Source of the DNA: Nocardioides bruguierae
GTDB taxonomy: Bacteria > Actinomycetota > Actinomycetes > Propionibacteriales > Nocardioidaceae
NCBI RefSeq assembly: GCF_023656415.1
Contig: NZ_JAMOIL010000015.1
Span: 1 to 64,000 of the forward strand
Length of the DNA stretch: 64,000 bases
Direction of reading: 5' to 3'
Shown here: piece after piece, positions 34,754-43,351 of the stretch
Position numbering within the stretch: the stretch's first letter is position 1
Layout of the letters: each line of letters begins with the position of its first letter
Notes under the pieces: model-generated
Told to the model about the DNA's origin: nothing
What the model saw: the letters and a program-made list of their open reading frames with translations, nothing else
The model's database searches: none
Translations under genes and position numbers: made by a program

Positions 34754-35701
34754 GTGCTGAACCTGGCCAGGCTGCGCACCCTGCAGGAGGTCGTGCACCA
34801 CGGCGGGCTCTCCGCGGCCGCCCGGTCGTTGCACTTCACGCCCTCCGCCGTCTCCCAGCAGATCGCCGCGCTCGAGGACGACCTGGGCACCGCCGTCCTG
34901 GAGAAGGCGGGTCGGACGGTGCGTCTCACCGAGGCCGGCAGGGTGCTGCTCGAGCACGCCGAGGGGCTGCTCGCGGCCGAGGCGGCGGCCCGGTCGGCCG
35001 TCGAGCGGACCCGCCGCGCCGATGCGGTGCGGCTGACGGTCGGGGTGTTCGCCTCGGTCGCCTCGGGCCTCGTGCCGACCCTGTTCACCGAGCTCGCGCG
35101 CAGCGCCCCGCACATCCGGATCAGCACCCGCGAGGTCGACCCCGAGGACGCCGTCGTGCAGCTCAAGCACGGTCGGCTCGACGCGTCCTTCCTGCTCGAC
35201 TACCCCGAGGCCCCGGAGTCCTGGTCGTCCGGGCTGTCGTTCGCGGAGATCGGCACCGACCGGCTCGCCGTGGCGCTGCCGGCCGCCGGGGACCTCCGTG
35301 ACGACCTCGTCACGGGCACCGGCTGGGGGCTGAGCGGCGTGCACCTGGCCGAGCTGGCGGACCGCGACTGGATACTCGCGAGCGAGTCCACCTACTACGG
35401 GCGGGCCGTGCGCGCCGCGTGTGCCCGCGCCGGATTCACGCCGCGCGTCGTGCACGAGGTCGAGGAGCAGGCCACGGCTTTGGCGCTCGTGGATGCAGGC
35501 CTCGGCGTCACGCTGGTCAGCGACCTGGGTCGTGGGCTGCTGCCCGAGGGCGTGCAGGTGGCCGAGCTGGTCGAGACGGTCAGCCGCCGCGTCATGCTCG
35601 TCTCGTTGGAGGCCTCGGCGGCCCGGCCGTCCGTGGCCGCCCTGATCGAGGCGGCCACGTTGGCCAGTGCCGTGGTGGCCGAGCACGACGACGACTACTG
35701 A
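34754..35701 (+). CDS. LysR family transcriptional regulator
   Basis: 315-aa regulator. The winged helix is at residues 4-62 (LSAARSLHFTPSAVSQQIAAL-like recognition region), followed by a ligand domain from about residue 92. It starts at GTG 34754 with a weak GGAAGA upstream. Its target is uncertain: the divergent CBU_0592-like gene or its own promoter are the nearest. The stop codon overlaps the end of the convergent FUSC gene by seven bases, leaving no room for a terminator. Confidence 0.87.
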   Translation: MLNLARLRTLQEVVHHGGLSAAARSLHFTPSAVSQQIAALEDDLGTAVLEKAGRTVRLTEAGRVLLEHAEGLLAAEAAARSAVERTRRADAVRLTVGVFASVASGLVPTLFTELARSAPHIRISTREVDPEDAVVQLKHGRLDASFLLDYPEAPESWSSGLSFAEIGTDRLAVALPAAGDLRDDLVTGTGWGLSGVHLAELADRDWILASESTYYGRAVRAACARAGFTPRVVHEVEEQATALALVDAGLGVTLVSDLGRGLLPEGVQVAELVETVSRRVMLVSLEASAARPSVAALIEAATLASAVVAEHDDDY

Positions 35702-36837
35702 GCCGCGCTGCTCTCCTGGTCCTGGGTCTGCCGCTGCCCGGCGTCCGGCGGGCGGGCGTCGCTCTCGCCGACGGCCGCGTCGACAGCACCCGCCAGCTCG
35801 CGGACGGCGATCAGCAGCGCCCCGTAGACCGGCCAGTGCCGGTCCGGCAGGTCGGACGCCGACAGCGTGCTGACCAGGTCGGCGACCTCGTCGGCCACGT
35901 CCGAGCCGAGGACGTGCGTGTCCTCCTCGGCGTGCGCGAGGCGGGCTCCGAGACCGTCGAGCAGCCGGGTCCAGCGCTCGCGGAACCCCTCGTCCCACTC
36001 GTGGGCCTGCTCCGTGGACCGGTCGACCACGCGGGCTGCCGCGCGGGTCTGTGTGATGGCCTCCTCGAGGCCGCGGCGCGCCTCCTCCAGCCGGTCGGGG
36101 TCGGGTCCGCGTCTGCGCCGCGGGTTGTACCAGCGCGCCTCGCGGTTGGTGACCAGCTGGTTCTCCGCGCGGTCGAGGTCGGCGTCCAGGCGGGCCGTCT
36201 CGGCGATCCACTCCCGGCTCGCGTCCTGCCCGAGGTCGGCGGCGCCGTGCGTGACGTCGTGGGCCATCCGGCGCAGCAGGGCACCGAGGCCCTCGGAGAC
36301 GCGGACGAGGCTGCGCTCGGCCGTGCCCGCGTCCAGGGGCGGCACCACCAGCACGTTGACCACGATGCCGACGAGCACGCCCACCAGCGTGTCGGCGAAG
36401 CGGTGCAGCAGCAGGACGGGCTCGTCGCCCGAGCCGGAGGTGAGCAGGAACAGGGCGGTGGTGGCCACCGTGACGCCCTCGGTGCGCAGCCCGGGCGCGC
36501 GGGCGACGAGCAGTCCGACCAGCACGGCCAGCCCCATCGGCAGCGCCCCGAACCCGAGGGTGACGGCAGCGGCGAACGAGAGCAGGATGCCCAGCCCGGT
36601 GGCGGCGACCGACTGCGCGCCGCGCCACACGGAGCGGTAGACGGTCGCGTGCACCGTGAGCAGGGCCGTCCACGGCGCCAGGAACGCCGACTGGAGACCG
36701 AGGACCTCGGTGGCGACCAGCCACGCGGCGACCGTGGCGAGCACCGCCTTGACCACCTGGAGCAGGTCGAGCCGGTGCTCGGGCGCGAGCAGCCGGGTCA
36801 GCGGGGCGACCCGGACCCGGCGCGTGCCGTCGGCCAC
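35695..36837 (-). CDS. FUSC family membrane protein
   Basis: About 380 aa. The first half has six hydrophobic segments of the fusaric acid resistance/aromatic acid exporter type (FUSC_2). The second half is a charged, largely helical cytoplasmic region (TRAAARVVDRSTEQAHEW and similar). It may export aromatic or other organic acids. GTG 36837 is two bases downstream of the VOC gene stop, so the genes are an operon. Its 3' end overlaps the convergent LysR gene. Confidence 0.82.
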   Translation of the reverse strand: MADGTRRVRVAPLTRLLAPEHRLDLLQVVKAVLATVAAWLVATEVLGLQSAFLAPWTALLTVHATVYRSVWRGAQSVAATGLGILLSFAAAVTLGFGALPMGLAVLVGLLVARAPGLRTEGVTVATTALFLLTSGSGDEPVLLLHRFADTLVGVLVGIVVNVLVVPPLDAGTAERSLVRVSEGLGALLRRMAHDVTHGAADLGQDASREWIAETARLDADLDRAENQLVTNREARWYNPRRRRGPDPDRLEEARRGLEEAITQTRAAARVVDRSTEQAHEWDEGFRERWTRLLDGLGARLAHAEEDTHVLGSDVADEVADLVSTLSASDLPDRHWPVYGALLIAVRELAGAVDAAVGESDARPPDAGQRQTQDQESSAAQ

Positions 36838-36839
36838 GC

Positions 36840-37223
36840 TCAGCGGGGGTCGCGGCGCAGCGGGTGCTCGGGCGGCACCTCGACGAGCGCGATGGCGACC
36901 CCGTCGGGGTCGGTGATCCAGCACTCCACCAGGCCCCAGGGCATCAGCTGCGGCTCCTGGGTGACGGTCACCCCCTGGACCGCCAGGCGTGCGTGCTCGA
37001 CCGCGACGTCCGGCACCTGCAGCCACAGGGTGACGCCGGTGGCCGGCGGGCCCGGCGGCCCGGTCAGCTCCAGCGCCCCGCCGCCGAGGAAGTAGACCGT
37101 CGACAGCTCGGCCGGGTCGCCGAACTCGCGCATCACGCTCAGGCCCAGCACCTCGCCGTAGAAGTGCTTGGCCCGCCGCAGGTCCGGCGGGCGGAGCAGG
37201 GTCTTGCTGCGCAGGACGTCCAT
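36840..37223 (-). CDS. VOC family protein (glyoxalase/dioxygenase fold)
   Basis: 127-aa single-unit vicinal oxygen chelate protein: an N-terminal RAKHFYGEVLGLSVM and a C-terminal WITDPDGVAIALVEV give the two halves of the fold. Members include glyoxalases, ring-cleaving enzymes and resistance proteins, and the sequence alone does not say which. It is the first gene of the operon with FUSC, starting at ATG 37223. Confidence 0.85.
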   Translation of the reverse strand: MDVLRSKTLLRPPDLRRAKHFYGEVLGLSVMREFGDPAELSTVYFLGGGALELTGPPGPPATGVTLWLQVPDVAVEHARLAVQGVTVTQEPQLMPWGLVECWITDPDGVAIALVEVPPEHPLRRDPR

Positions 37224-37574
37224 GCCGCCAGCCTGCCGCACCCGCCCCACCCACGGGGAGGGGCTGCCCGCTGCTCGGGCAGGCAGCCGATGGTGGAGGA
37301 AGGACGACGCCGGCCGGCCGATGGTGGAGGAAGGACGAAGTCCTGTCTCGAAACCGAAAGGCCCCGGCGGACCGCCCCGCTGGACGGCGGACATCGCGTC
37401 GCCCGACGGCCCGTTCCTCCGTCGTGGCTGGTCAGCGCTGCCGGCGTCGCGCCCCTGGTCCACGGCGGCCCGCGTAACGAACGCTCAATCCCACCGACAG
37501 CCGTCGGGAACGCCGTGCGGTTGCACTGGAGGTCCTGCCGCCCCGCCTCGTCCCCGCGACCGAAGGAGCCAGAC
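37224..37574. other. Intergenic region upstream of the RutA-like gene
   Basis: No gene supported. It holds the 22-bp direct repeat at 37286-37338, a small AGGAC-GAA-GTCCT hairpin at the second copy, and presumably the divergent promoters of the VOC and RutA-like genes. AAGGAGCC at 37563-37570 is the ribosome binding site of the latter. Confidence 0.5.
37286..37338. repeat. Two direct copies of a 22-bp sequence
   Basis: Identical 22-mers at 37286-37307 and 37317-37338, each containing GATGGTGGAGGAAGGACGA, with a 31-base period. The second copy continues into AAGTCCTGTCTCGAAACC and forms a small hairpin. Confidence 0.8.
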
Positions 37575-38657
37575 GTGAAGTACGGCGTCTTCCTGCCCAC
37601 CACCAACGACGGCTACATCTACTCCCACGCCTCGCCGAGCTACGAGCCCACGTTCGAGCTGCTGCGCGAGATCACCGTGGGCGCCGAGGAGCTGGGCTTC
37701 GACTTCGCGTTCTCGATGGTGAAGTTCCGCGGGTACGGCGTCGACGGCGACGGGTTCATGGACCGCAGCGTCGAGTCCCTGACGCTCATGTCGGCGCTCT
37801 CGGGGCACACGTCGCGGATCGGGCTGTGGGCGTCGGTCGGGGTGCTCTCGATGAACCCGGCCGTGGTCGCGCGGATGGCCGCCACCATCCAGGACGCCTC
37901 GGGCGGCCGCTTCGGCCTCAACATCGTGGGCGGGTGGAACCGCGACGAGTACGCGCCGATGGGCGTGTGGCCCGGTGACTCCTACTACGCCGACCGGTAC
38001 CGCTACGTCGCCGAGTACATCCGCGTGCTGCGCGGCCTGTGGGCCACGGGGCGCCTCACGCACCACGGCGAGTTCTTCGACCTCGAGGACTGCCTCGTGC
38101 AGCCGATCCCGCCGAGCCCGGTGCCGGTGATCATGGCCGGCCAGTCGCCCGCCTCCACCGCGGCCGCCGCCGAGCTCGCCGACGTCTCGTTCATCCTCGG
38201 CGACCACGAGGTGATCGCGGACGCGAGCGCCCGCCTCGTCCAGGGCGCGTCCGTGTTCGACCGGGCCGTCGCCCCCGCCGCCCTGCTCGGGATCATCGCC
38301 CGCGAGACCGACGAGGAGGCGATCGAGGAGGCCATGCGGTACGCCGACCACGTCGACCGCGTGGCGATGGCCAACCTCTCGGGCGCGGCCCGCAAGGACA
38401 CCGAGGGCGAGGCCTCGAAGGGCAATCTGCGGGTGCAGGAGCGCGTCCTCGAGGGCGTCACCATGCCGGACGACGACCGGGCGGCCGTCGTCGCGGGGGC
38501 CTGCTTCTTCTCCCCGCAGCTGGTCGGCTCCTACGAGCGGGTCGCGGCGTCCCTGCGCTCGCTCGAGGCCGCGGGCGTCGACGCGGTCGCGCTCACCTTC
38601 CCCGACTACGTGGCCGACCAGAAGCGGTTCGCGGAGAAGGTCGTCCCCCTCGTCTGA
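37575..38657 (+). CDS. RutA-like flavin-dependent monooxygenase (LLM class)
   Basis: 360-aa bacterial luciferase-like protein. It follows the pyrimidine monooxygenase RutA along its length: the PTFEL start, FDFAFSMVKFRGYG, RMAATIQDASGGRFGLNIV, WNRDEYAPMG and MAGQSPA all have clear counterparts. RutA opens the uracil ring with FMNH2 and O2. The other rut genes are not next to it, so the substrate may be a different N-heterocycle or uracil. GTG 37575 follows AAGGAGCC. A uracil-type permease lies 8.6 kb upstream. Confidence 0.85.
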   Translation: MKYGVFLPTTNDGYIYSHASPSYEPTFELLREITVGAEELGFDFAFSMVKFRGYGVDGDGFMDRSVESLTLMSALSGHTSRIGLWASVGVLSMNPAVVARMAATIQDASGGRFGLNIVGGWNRDEYAPMGVWPGDSYYADRYRYVAEYIRVLRGLWATGRLTHHGEFFDLEDCLVQPIPPSPVPVIMAGQSPASTAAAAELADVSFILGDHEVIADASARLVQGASVFDRAVAPAALLGIIARETDEEAIEEAMRYADHVDRVAMANLSGAARKDTEGEASKGNLRVQERVLEGVTMPDDDRAAVVAGACFFSPQLVGSYERVAASLRSLEAAGVDAVALTFPDYVADQKRFAEKVVPLV

Positions 38658-38670
38658 GCACCTGCAGGCT

Positions 38671-38790
38671 CCCGTCGACGAACCGGAACAACGCACCGGA
38701 CGTCCAGCAGGCCGCGGCCCGCGTCCCCCTGACCTGCGGAGACGCGATCGACCGGGCAGCGGCCGGAGGTTGTTCCGGTCCGTCGACGGC
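38671..38790. repeat. 22-bp inverted repeat enclosing a 76-bp core
   Basis: Arms at 38671-38692 (containing CGTCGACGAACCGGAACAAC) and 38769-38790 match inversely at 20 of 22 positions. They lie between the convergent RutA-like and MFS genes. The element could be a long terminator hairpin, a structured RNA or the remains of a small mobile element. Confidence 0.8.
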
Positions 38791-38795
38791 AGTCG

Positions 38796-40031
38796 CTAGA
38801 CCCGCGCGGGCTCGTCCAGCTCGACCCGCCGCAGCACCGGCCGCAGCAGCCCGGCGACCATCACGCCGAGGAAGAGCACGTAGAGCCCGAGCTCGACGTC
38901 ACGGGTGCCGATGGCGACGGCCAGCGGGCCGACGACGAGCTGGCCGACGGGCATGCCGACGAACGAGAAGAACCCGTCGATCGACTGGATGCGCGACAGC
39001 ATCTCCTCGGGCACCTTCTCGGCGACCACGAGCCCCCAGGTCACCTCGATGAGCGCGGAGCCACCACCGGCGACCAGGAACGCGGCCATCAGCACCGGCA
39101 GCGGCCCGGCGAGGCCGAGCGCCAGGATGGGCGTCCCGAGCACGCCGAACCCGACGATGCAGGCGACGAGGGGGCGCCGCAGGAAGCGCCCCGCGAACGC
39201 GCGGCCGAGCAGCCAGGCGAAGACGATGACGCCCACGGCTTGCGCCGACCGGGCGAGGCCCCACCCGTCGGAACCGATCGTGCCCTCCGCGATGACGGGC
39301 CCGAGCACGCCGATGCCGCCCGCGATGAGCGCGTTGAACACCAGCGAGTACGACGACACCGGGATCACCCAGCCGAGCTCGCGGGCGTAGGTCCACCCGG
39401 CCCGGACGTCGGCCAGCACGCTGCTGCGCGAGGCGGCGCGCTCCGAGCGGGGCAGCCGCAGCAGCCCGAGGAAGACCGCGGCGAACAGGTAGGTGGCCGC
39501 GTCGAAGGCCATCGCCCAGCCCGGTCCGGCGGTCGCGACCACCAGGCCCACCAGGGCCGGCCCCACGATCCCGGTCGCGCTGCTGGCCTGGCTGAACAGC
39601 AGGTACCCGGCCTTGCGCCGCTCGGCCGGCAGCAGCACCGGGATCATCCCGTGGAACGCCGGGTACCCCAGCGCCTCGGCCGTGCCGTTGACCAGTCCGA
39701 GCACCACCAGGTGCCAGATCTCGGCGACGCCGGTCAGCACCAGGACGGCGGCCAGCCCCTGCGTCGCGAACATGACTGCGTTGGTGCCCCGCAGCACGAG
39801 GGTCCGCGGCCACCGGTCGGCCACGGCCCCGCCGACGAGCATGAGGGTGACCATCGGGATGGTGGAGGCAGCCAGCACCCAGCCGACGGCGGCAGGAGAG
39901 CCGGAGATCTCCAGCACCGCGAACGCCAGCGCGATGCCCGACCCCGCCGACCCGATGGCGCTGACGACCTCGGCGGTGAAGAACCAGCGGAACGCCGGCA
40001 CTCTCAGGGGGCTGCTCGCCGGGCTGGTCAC
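38796..40031 (-). CDS. MFS transporter (MFS_3/EntS-like)
   Basis: 411-aa, 12-helix MFS protein. The N-terminus (FRWFFTAEVVSAIGSAGSGIALAF) and the ADRWPRTLVL motif A are typical of the MFS_3 group that includes the enterobactin exporter EntS and macrolide efflux proteins. GTG 40031 is the start. A siderophore-export role is possible given the iron uptake genes in this window, but it is 16 kb from them and no iron box is seen. Confidence 0.85.
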   Translation of the reverse strand: MTSPASSPLRVPAFRWFFTAEVVSAIGSAGSGIALAFAVLEISGSPAAVGWVLAASTIPMVTLMLVGGAVADRWPRTLVLRGTNAVMFATQGLAAVLVLTGVAEIWHLVVLGLVNGTAEALGYPAFHGMIPVLLPAERRKAGYLLFSQASSATGIVGPALVGLVVATAGPGWAMAFDAATYLFAAVFLGLLRLPRSERAASRSSVLADVRAGWTYARELGWVIPVSSYSLVFNALIAGGIGVLGPVIAEGTIGSDGWGLARSAQAVGVIVFAWLLGRAFAGRFLRRPLVACIVGFGVLGTPILALGLAGPLPVLMAAFLVAGGGSALIEVTWGLVVAEKVPEEMLSRIQSIDGFFSFVGMPVGQLVVGPLAVAIGTRDVELGLYVLFLGVMVAGLLRPVLRRVELDEPARV

Positions 40032-40070
40032 CGGGCGAACCTACGGTCGTGCGCCGACAGGCGCACCTCC

Positions 40071-40100
40071 ATTCTGCCCCGTTCTGCCCCCGTTCTGCCC
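40071..40100. repeat. Short TTCTGCCCC repeats
   Basis: Three copies of a TTCTGCCC(C) unit about 10-11 bases apart between two co-directional MFS genes; minor. Confidence 0.6.
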
Positions 40101-40111
40101 AGGGCCGAGGC

Positions 40112-41347
40112 TCAGCCCTGGCGACGCTCCTGCGCCAGGGTGAGCACGCCGGCGACCACCGCCAGCACGGCGACGGCCAGCGCGAACCACAGGCCCGCGA
40201 CCTCGGCGCCCAGGTGCGCCACGAGGATGCCCGCGAGGATCACCGGCACGGAGATCGCGACGTAGCAGACCACGAAGAACGTCGAGGTCACGGCGCCCTT
40301 CTGGTCGCCGGGTGCCCGCGAGGTCAGCACGCCGAGGCCGCGGTTGAACGCCACGCCCTGGCCGGCGCCGCCGAAGAGCCCCGCGAACACGATCGCGACG
40401 GTCGAGGCCTGCCACAGCGAGAGGGCGAGGCAGGCCATGCCGGCCACGAGCAGCGCGACGGCGACGAGCGTGGCGTTGCGCTCCGAGAGCGGCCGCACGA
40501 CCTGGTGGCCGAGCAGGGAGGCGGCGTAGGCGACCAGGATGATCAGCGAGACCGGGACGGCGGCGGAGATGCCGAGGACGTCGGCGGTGACCGTCGGGAT
40601 CAGGGCGGTGTAGAGCCCGAAGACGGCGAACCCGGCGAACGCGAGGATCGAGACCCGCACGAAGTCGGCCCGGACCTCCGCGGGCAGTGCCGGCTTCAGC
40701 GGCGACAGCGCACCGGCGGGTCGGGGCGAGGGCTTGTCCACCGTCTCCCGCGCGGTCGACAGGACCAGCAGACCGACGACGCAGAGCGCTGCGTGCACCA
40801 GGTAGGTGAGCTGGAACGTCCACGGCCCGAACGCGACCAGCACGGCCGCGAGGACCGGCCCGAGGCCCAGCCCCAGCATGTTCGCGCCGCCACCGAGGTC
40901 GGAGGCGCGGGAGCCGAGGCGTCCCGCCGCCGTCTCCACGATGAAGACGCTGGCCGTGCCCACCGTGATGCCGGCCGAGAGGCCGGAGACCACGCGGCCC
41001 GCCAGCAGCACGCCGAGGTGGTCGGAGGCGAAGAGGAAGACGACGTCGGACGCGATCCCGACCGTGAGCGCGGCGGCCATGAGCGGCTTGCGGCCGAGCG
41101 TGTCCGACCAGCGTCCCGTCACCAGCAGCGCCACGATCACACCGAGCGCGTAGACCGCGAAGACGACCGCGGTCATCTCGACGCCGAAGCCGATCCGCTC
41201 CTCGTAGCGGGAGTAGAGCGAGGTCGGCAGCGTGGTGCCGATCATCGTCACCAGCAGCACCGCCGCCATGGCGAACGCCGGCCCGGCGCCGAGTCGGCGC
41301 GGGGTCTCCTGCTCTGCCTGGGACGGACGTGTGCTGGTCTGCGACAT
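40112..41347 (-). CDS. MFS transporter, drug efflux type
   Basis: 411-aa, 12-helix MFS protein. Motif A is GRWSDTLGRKPLM after the second helix, and the antiporter segment GLGLGPVLAAVL lies in the fifth. It is divergent from a TetR gene with a palindromic site (TACCTA-N7-TAGGTA) in the shared intergenic region, the usual layout of a repressor and its efflux pump. The drug is unknown. Confidence 0.87.
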   Translation of the reverse strand: MSQTSTRPSQAEQETPRRLGAGPAFAMAAVLLVTMIGTTLPTSLYSRYEERIGFGVEMTAVVFAVYALGVIVALLVTGRWSDTLGRKPLMAAALTVGIASDVVFLFASDHLGVLLAGRVVSGLSAGITVGTASVFIVETAAGRLGSRASDLGGGANMLGLGLGPVLAAVLVAFGPWTFQLTYLVHAALCVVGLLVLSTARETVDKPSPRPAGALSPLKPALPAEVRADFVRVSILAFAGFAVFGLYTALIPTVTADVLGISAAVPVSLIILVAYAASLLGHQVVRPLSERNATLVAVALLVAGMACLALSLWQASTVAIVFAGLFGGAGQGVAFNRGLGVLTSRAPGDQKGAVTSTFFVVCYVAISVPVILAGILVAHLGAEVAGLWFALAVAVLAVVAGVLTLAQERRQG

Positions 41348-41474
41348 CGCGGTGGGCCTCCCGCCGGCGGATCGAGGTGGTTGGTGCCGGCAACTACATC
41401 GACGCTAGCGAGGCACGTGCCCGGCTCGCCTGGTCCGAGGGGGTAGGTGCGTCTGTCGCGCTCGCCACGTCCAT

Positions 41475-41493
41475 TACCTACAGCCTTTAGGTA
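41475..41493. promoter_or_regulatory. Candidate TetR operator
   Basis: TACCTA-N7-TAGGTA, a perfect 6-bp inverted repeat in a locally AT-rich stretch between the divergent MFS and TetR genes, 42 bases before the TetR start. Confidence 0.55.
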
Positions 41494-41534
41494 GATGCCA
41501 TAGTGCAGTAGTCAGGACGAGGAGAGGAGACGGG

Positions 41535-42146
41535 ATGCCACGCGCAGGACTCACCACCGAGGTGCTCACCCGAGCGGCCGCGGACCTCGCCGACGAGGCC
41601 GGGCTCGAGGCCGTGACGCTCTCCGCCCTCGCCCGCCGCTTCGACGTGAAGGTCGCGAGCCTCTACGCCCACGTCGCGGGTGCCGACGACCTCCGGCTGC
41701 GGGTCGCGATGCTCGCGCACACCGAGATCGCCGACGCCACCGCCGAGGCGGTGGCGGGGCTCGCCGGCCGCGAGGCCCTGCACGCCCTGGCCGACGCCTA
41801 TCGCGACCACGCCCGCGTCCACCCCGGCCGTTCCGCCGCAGCCCGCCTCCCGCTCACCCCGCAGCAGGCCGCCGCCAGTGACGGCGTCCGCACCTCGCGG
41901 CTCACCGCCGCCACCCTGCGCGGCTACGGCCTGGACGAGGCGGCCACCGTGCACGCCGTCCGGCTCGTCGGCTCCGTGCTGCACGGGTTCGTCAGCCTCG
42001 AGGCCTCAGGCGGTTTCGACCACTCGACGCCCGGCGCCGAGGAGTCCTGGCGCGCGGCGATCGAGGCCCTCGACGCAGCGCTCAGGCACTGGCCCACCAC
42101 GCCGCTCGCCACCCCCGCCAACCCCGCACCCGGAGCAGACCGTTGA
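41535..42146 (+). CDS. TetR/AcrR family regulator
   Basis: 203-aa regulator. The helix-turn-helix is near residues 24-45 (TLSALARRFDVKVASLYAHV) and the C-terminal ligand domain is of the WHG type. ATG 41535 follows GGAGAGGAG. It is divergent from the MFS exporter at 40112-41347 and overlaps the downstream hydrolase gene by three bases (TTGA). It probably represses both and is released by the exporter's substrate. Confidence 0.88.
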   Translation: MPRAGLTTEVLTRAAADLADEAGLEAVTLSALARRFDVKVASLYAHVAGADDLRLRVAMLAHTEIADATAEAVAGLAGREALHALADAYRDHARVHPGRSAAARLPLTPQQAAASDGVRTSRLTAATLRGYGLDEAATVHAVRLVGSVLHGFVSLEASGGFDHSTPGAEESWRAAIEALDAALRHWPTTPLATPANPAPGADR

Positions 42147-43306
42147 TCACGCACGACCCGTCCCCCTTCCTGCACGGCCACGTCGAGCTGGAGACCACCG
42201 ACCGCGGCGTCCGCCCGCACCGGCTGCCCGCCTGGGCGCGTCGCCAGTGCCCGGACCCGCAGCTGCTCATGGCCGAGGGCCAGCCCGCCGGCGTCCGCCT
42301 GGTGCTGCGTACCGCCGCCACCGTGCTCGAGGTGGATGCCGTGCCCACCAAGCGCGTCTACCCCGGCGCCCCGCCGCGGCCCGACGGCGTGCACGAGCTG
42401 GAGGTCGCCTCCGGTGGGGCCGGCACGATCGTCGCCCGCGCGAGCCTGGCCGAGGGCGACGTGGAGCGGATCGACCTGGCCACCGGTGCCCGCACCCACG
42501 AGACCGGCCCCGTCGGCACGCTGCGGTTCGCCGACCTGCCCGCGGGCGAGAAGACGTTGACGCTGTGGCTGCCCCACGACGAGACCACCGAGCTGGTGGC
42601 GGTGCGCACCGACGCGCCCGCCGAGCCGGTGCCGGTCGAGGTGCCGCGGTGGGTGCACCACGGCTCCTCGCTGAGCCAGGGCTCGAACGCGGCGTCCCCG
42701 ACCGGCACGTTCGTGGTCGACGCCGCCCGCCGCACCGGCGCGCACCTGACCAGCCTCGGCCTGGGCGGCAGCGCGCTGCTGGACCCGTTCGTCGCCCGCA
42801 CGATCCGCGACCTGCCCGCCGAGCTGGTCTCGATGGAGCTGGGCATCAACCTGGTCAACGCCGACCTGATGCGGCGCCGCGCGCTCGGCCCGGCGCTGCA
42901 CGGCTGGCTCGACACCGTGCGCGACGGCCAGCCGACCACCCCGGTGGTGCTGGTCAGCGCGCTGCACTGCGCGATCCACGAGGCCACGCCCGGCCCGGCC
43001 GCGTTCGACCCGGCGGCGCTGGCCGAGGGACGCGTCGCGTTCGCCGCCACCGGTGACCCGGCCGAGGTCGCCGCCGGGCGGCTGACGCTCGAGGTCGTCC
43101 GCGAGGTGATGGCCGAGGTCGTGGCCCGGCGCGAGGACCCGCACCTGCACCTGGTCGACGGCCTCGCCCTCTTCGGGGCCGAGGACGAGGCGGCCCACCC
43201 GCTGCCCGACCGGCTCCACCTGGAGGTGGCCGGGCACGCGCTGGTGGGCGAGCGGCTCGCCGCCGTCCTGGCGCCCCTGCTGCCGTCCCTCACCCCCGCC
43301 GGCTGA
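42143..43306 (+). CDS. SGNH/GDSL-family hydrolase
   Basis: 387-aa protein starting at a TTG that overlaps the TetR stop (TTGA). An N-terminal beta-rich domain (about 1-170) precedes an SGNH esterase domain. The likely nucleophile is in HHGSSLSQG, the glycine block in LGLGGSALL, the Asn in MELGINLVN, and the Asp-x-x-His pair in PDRLHLEVAGH. There is no signal peptide, so it is cytoplasmic. Coupling to TetR and an efflux pump suggests a role in modifying a toxic ester, but this is inference. Confidence 0.83.
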   Translation: MITHDPSPFLHGHVELETTDRGVRPHRLPAWARRQCPDPQLLMAEGQPAGVRLVLRTAATVLEVDAVPTKRVYPGAPPRPDGVHELEVASGGAGTIVARASLAEGDVERIDLATGARTHETGPVGTLRFADLPAGEKTLTLWLPHDETTELVAVRTDAPAEPVPVEVPRWVHHGSSLSQGSNAASPTGTFVVDAARRTGAHLTSLGLGGSALLDPFVARTIRDLPAELVSMELGINLVNADLMRRRALGPALHGWLDTVRDGQPTTPVVLVSALHCAIHEATPGPAAFDPAALAEGRVAFAATGDPAEVAAGRLTLEVVREVMAEVVARREDPHLHLVDGLALFGAEDEAAHPLPDRLHLEVAGHALVGERLAAVLAPLLPSLTPAG

Positions 43307-43310
43307 AAGC

Positions 43311-43340
43311 TGCTGCCGACTCGGCGGTGAGTCGGCAGCA
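43311..43340. terminator. Bidirectional terminator between GDSL hydrolase and proline dehydrogenase
   Basis: 12-bp perfect stem TGCTGCCGACTC (43311-43322) / GAGTCGGCAGCA (43329-43340), loop GGCGGT. Confidence 0.85.
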
Positions 43341-43351
43341 ACTGTCACGGG

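Noticed and set aside
40071..40100. TTCTGCCCC microrepeats
   Set aside because: Only about three imperfect short units, no gene association; recorded as a minor repeat.
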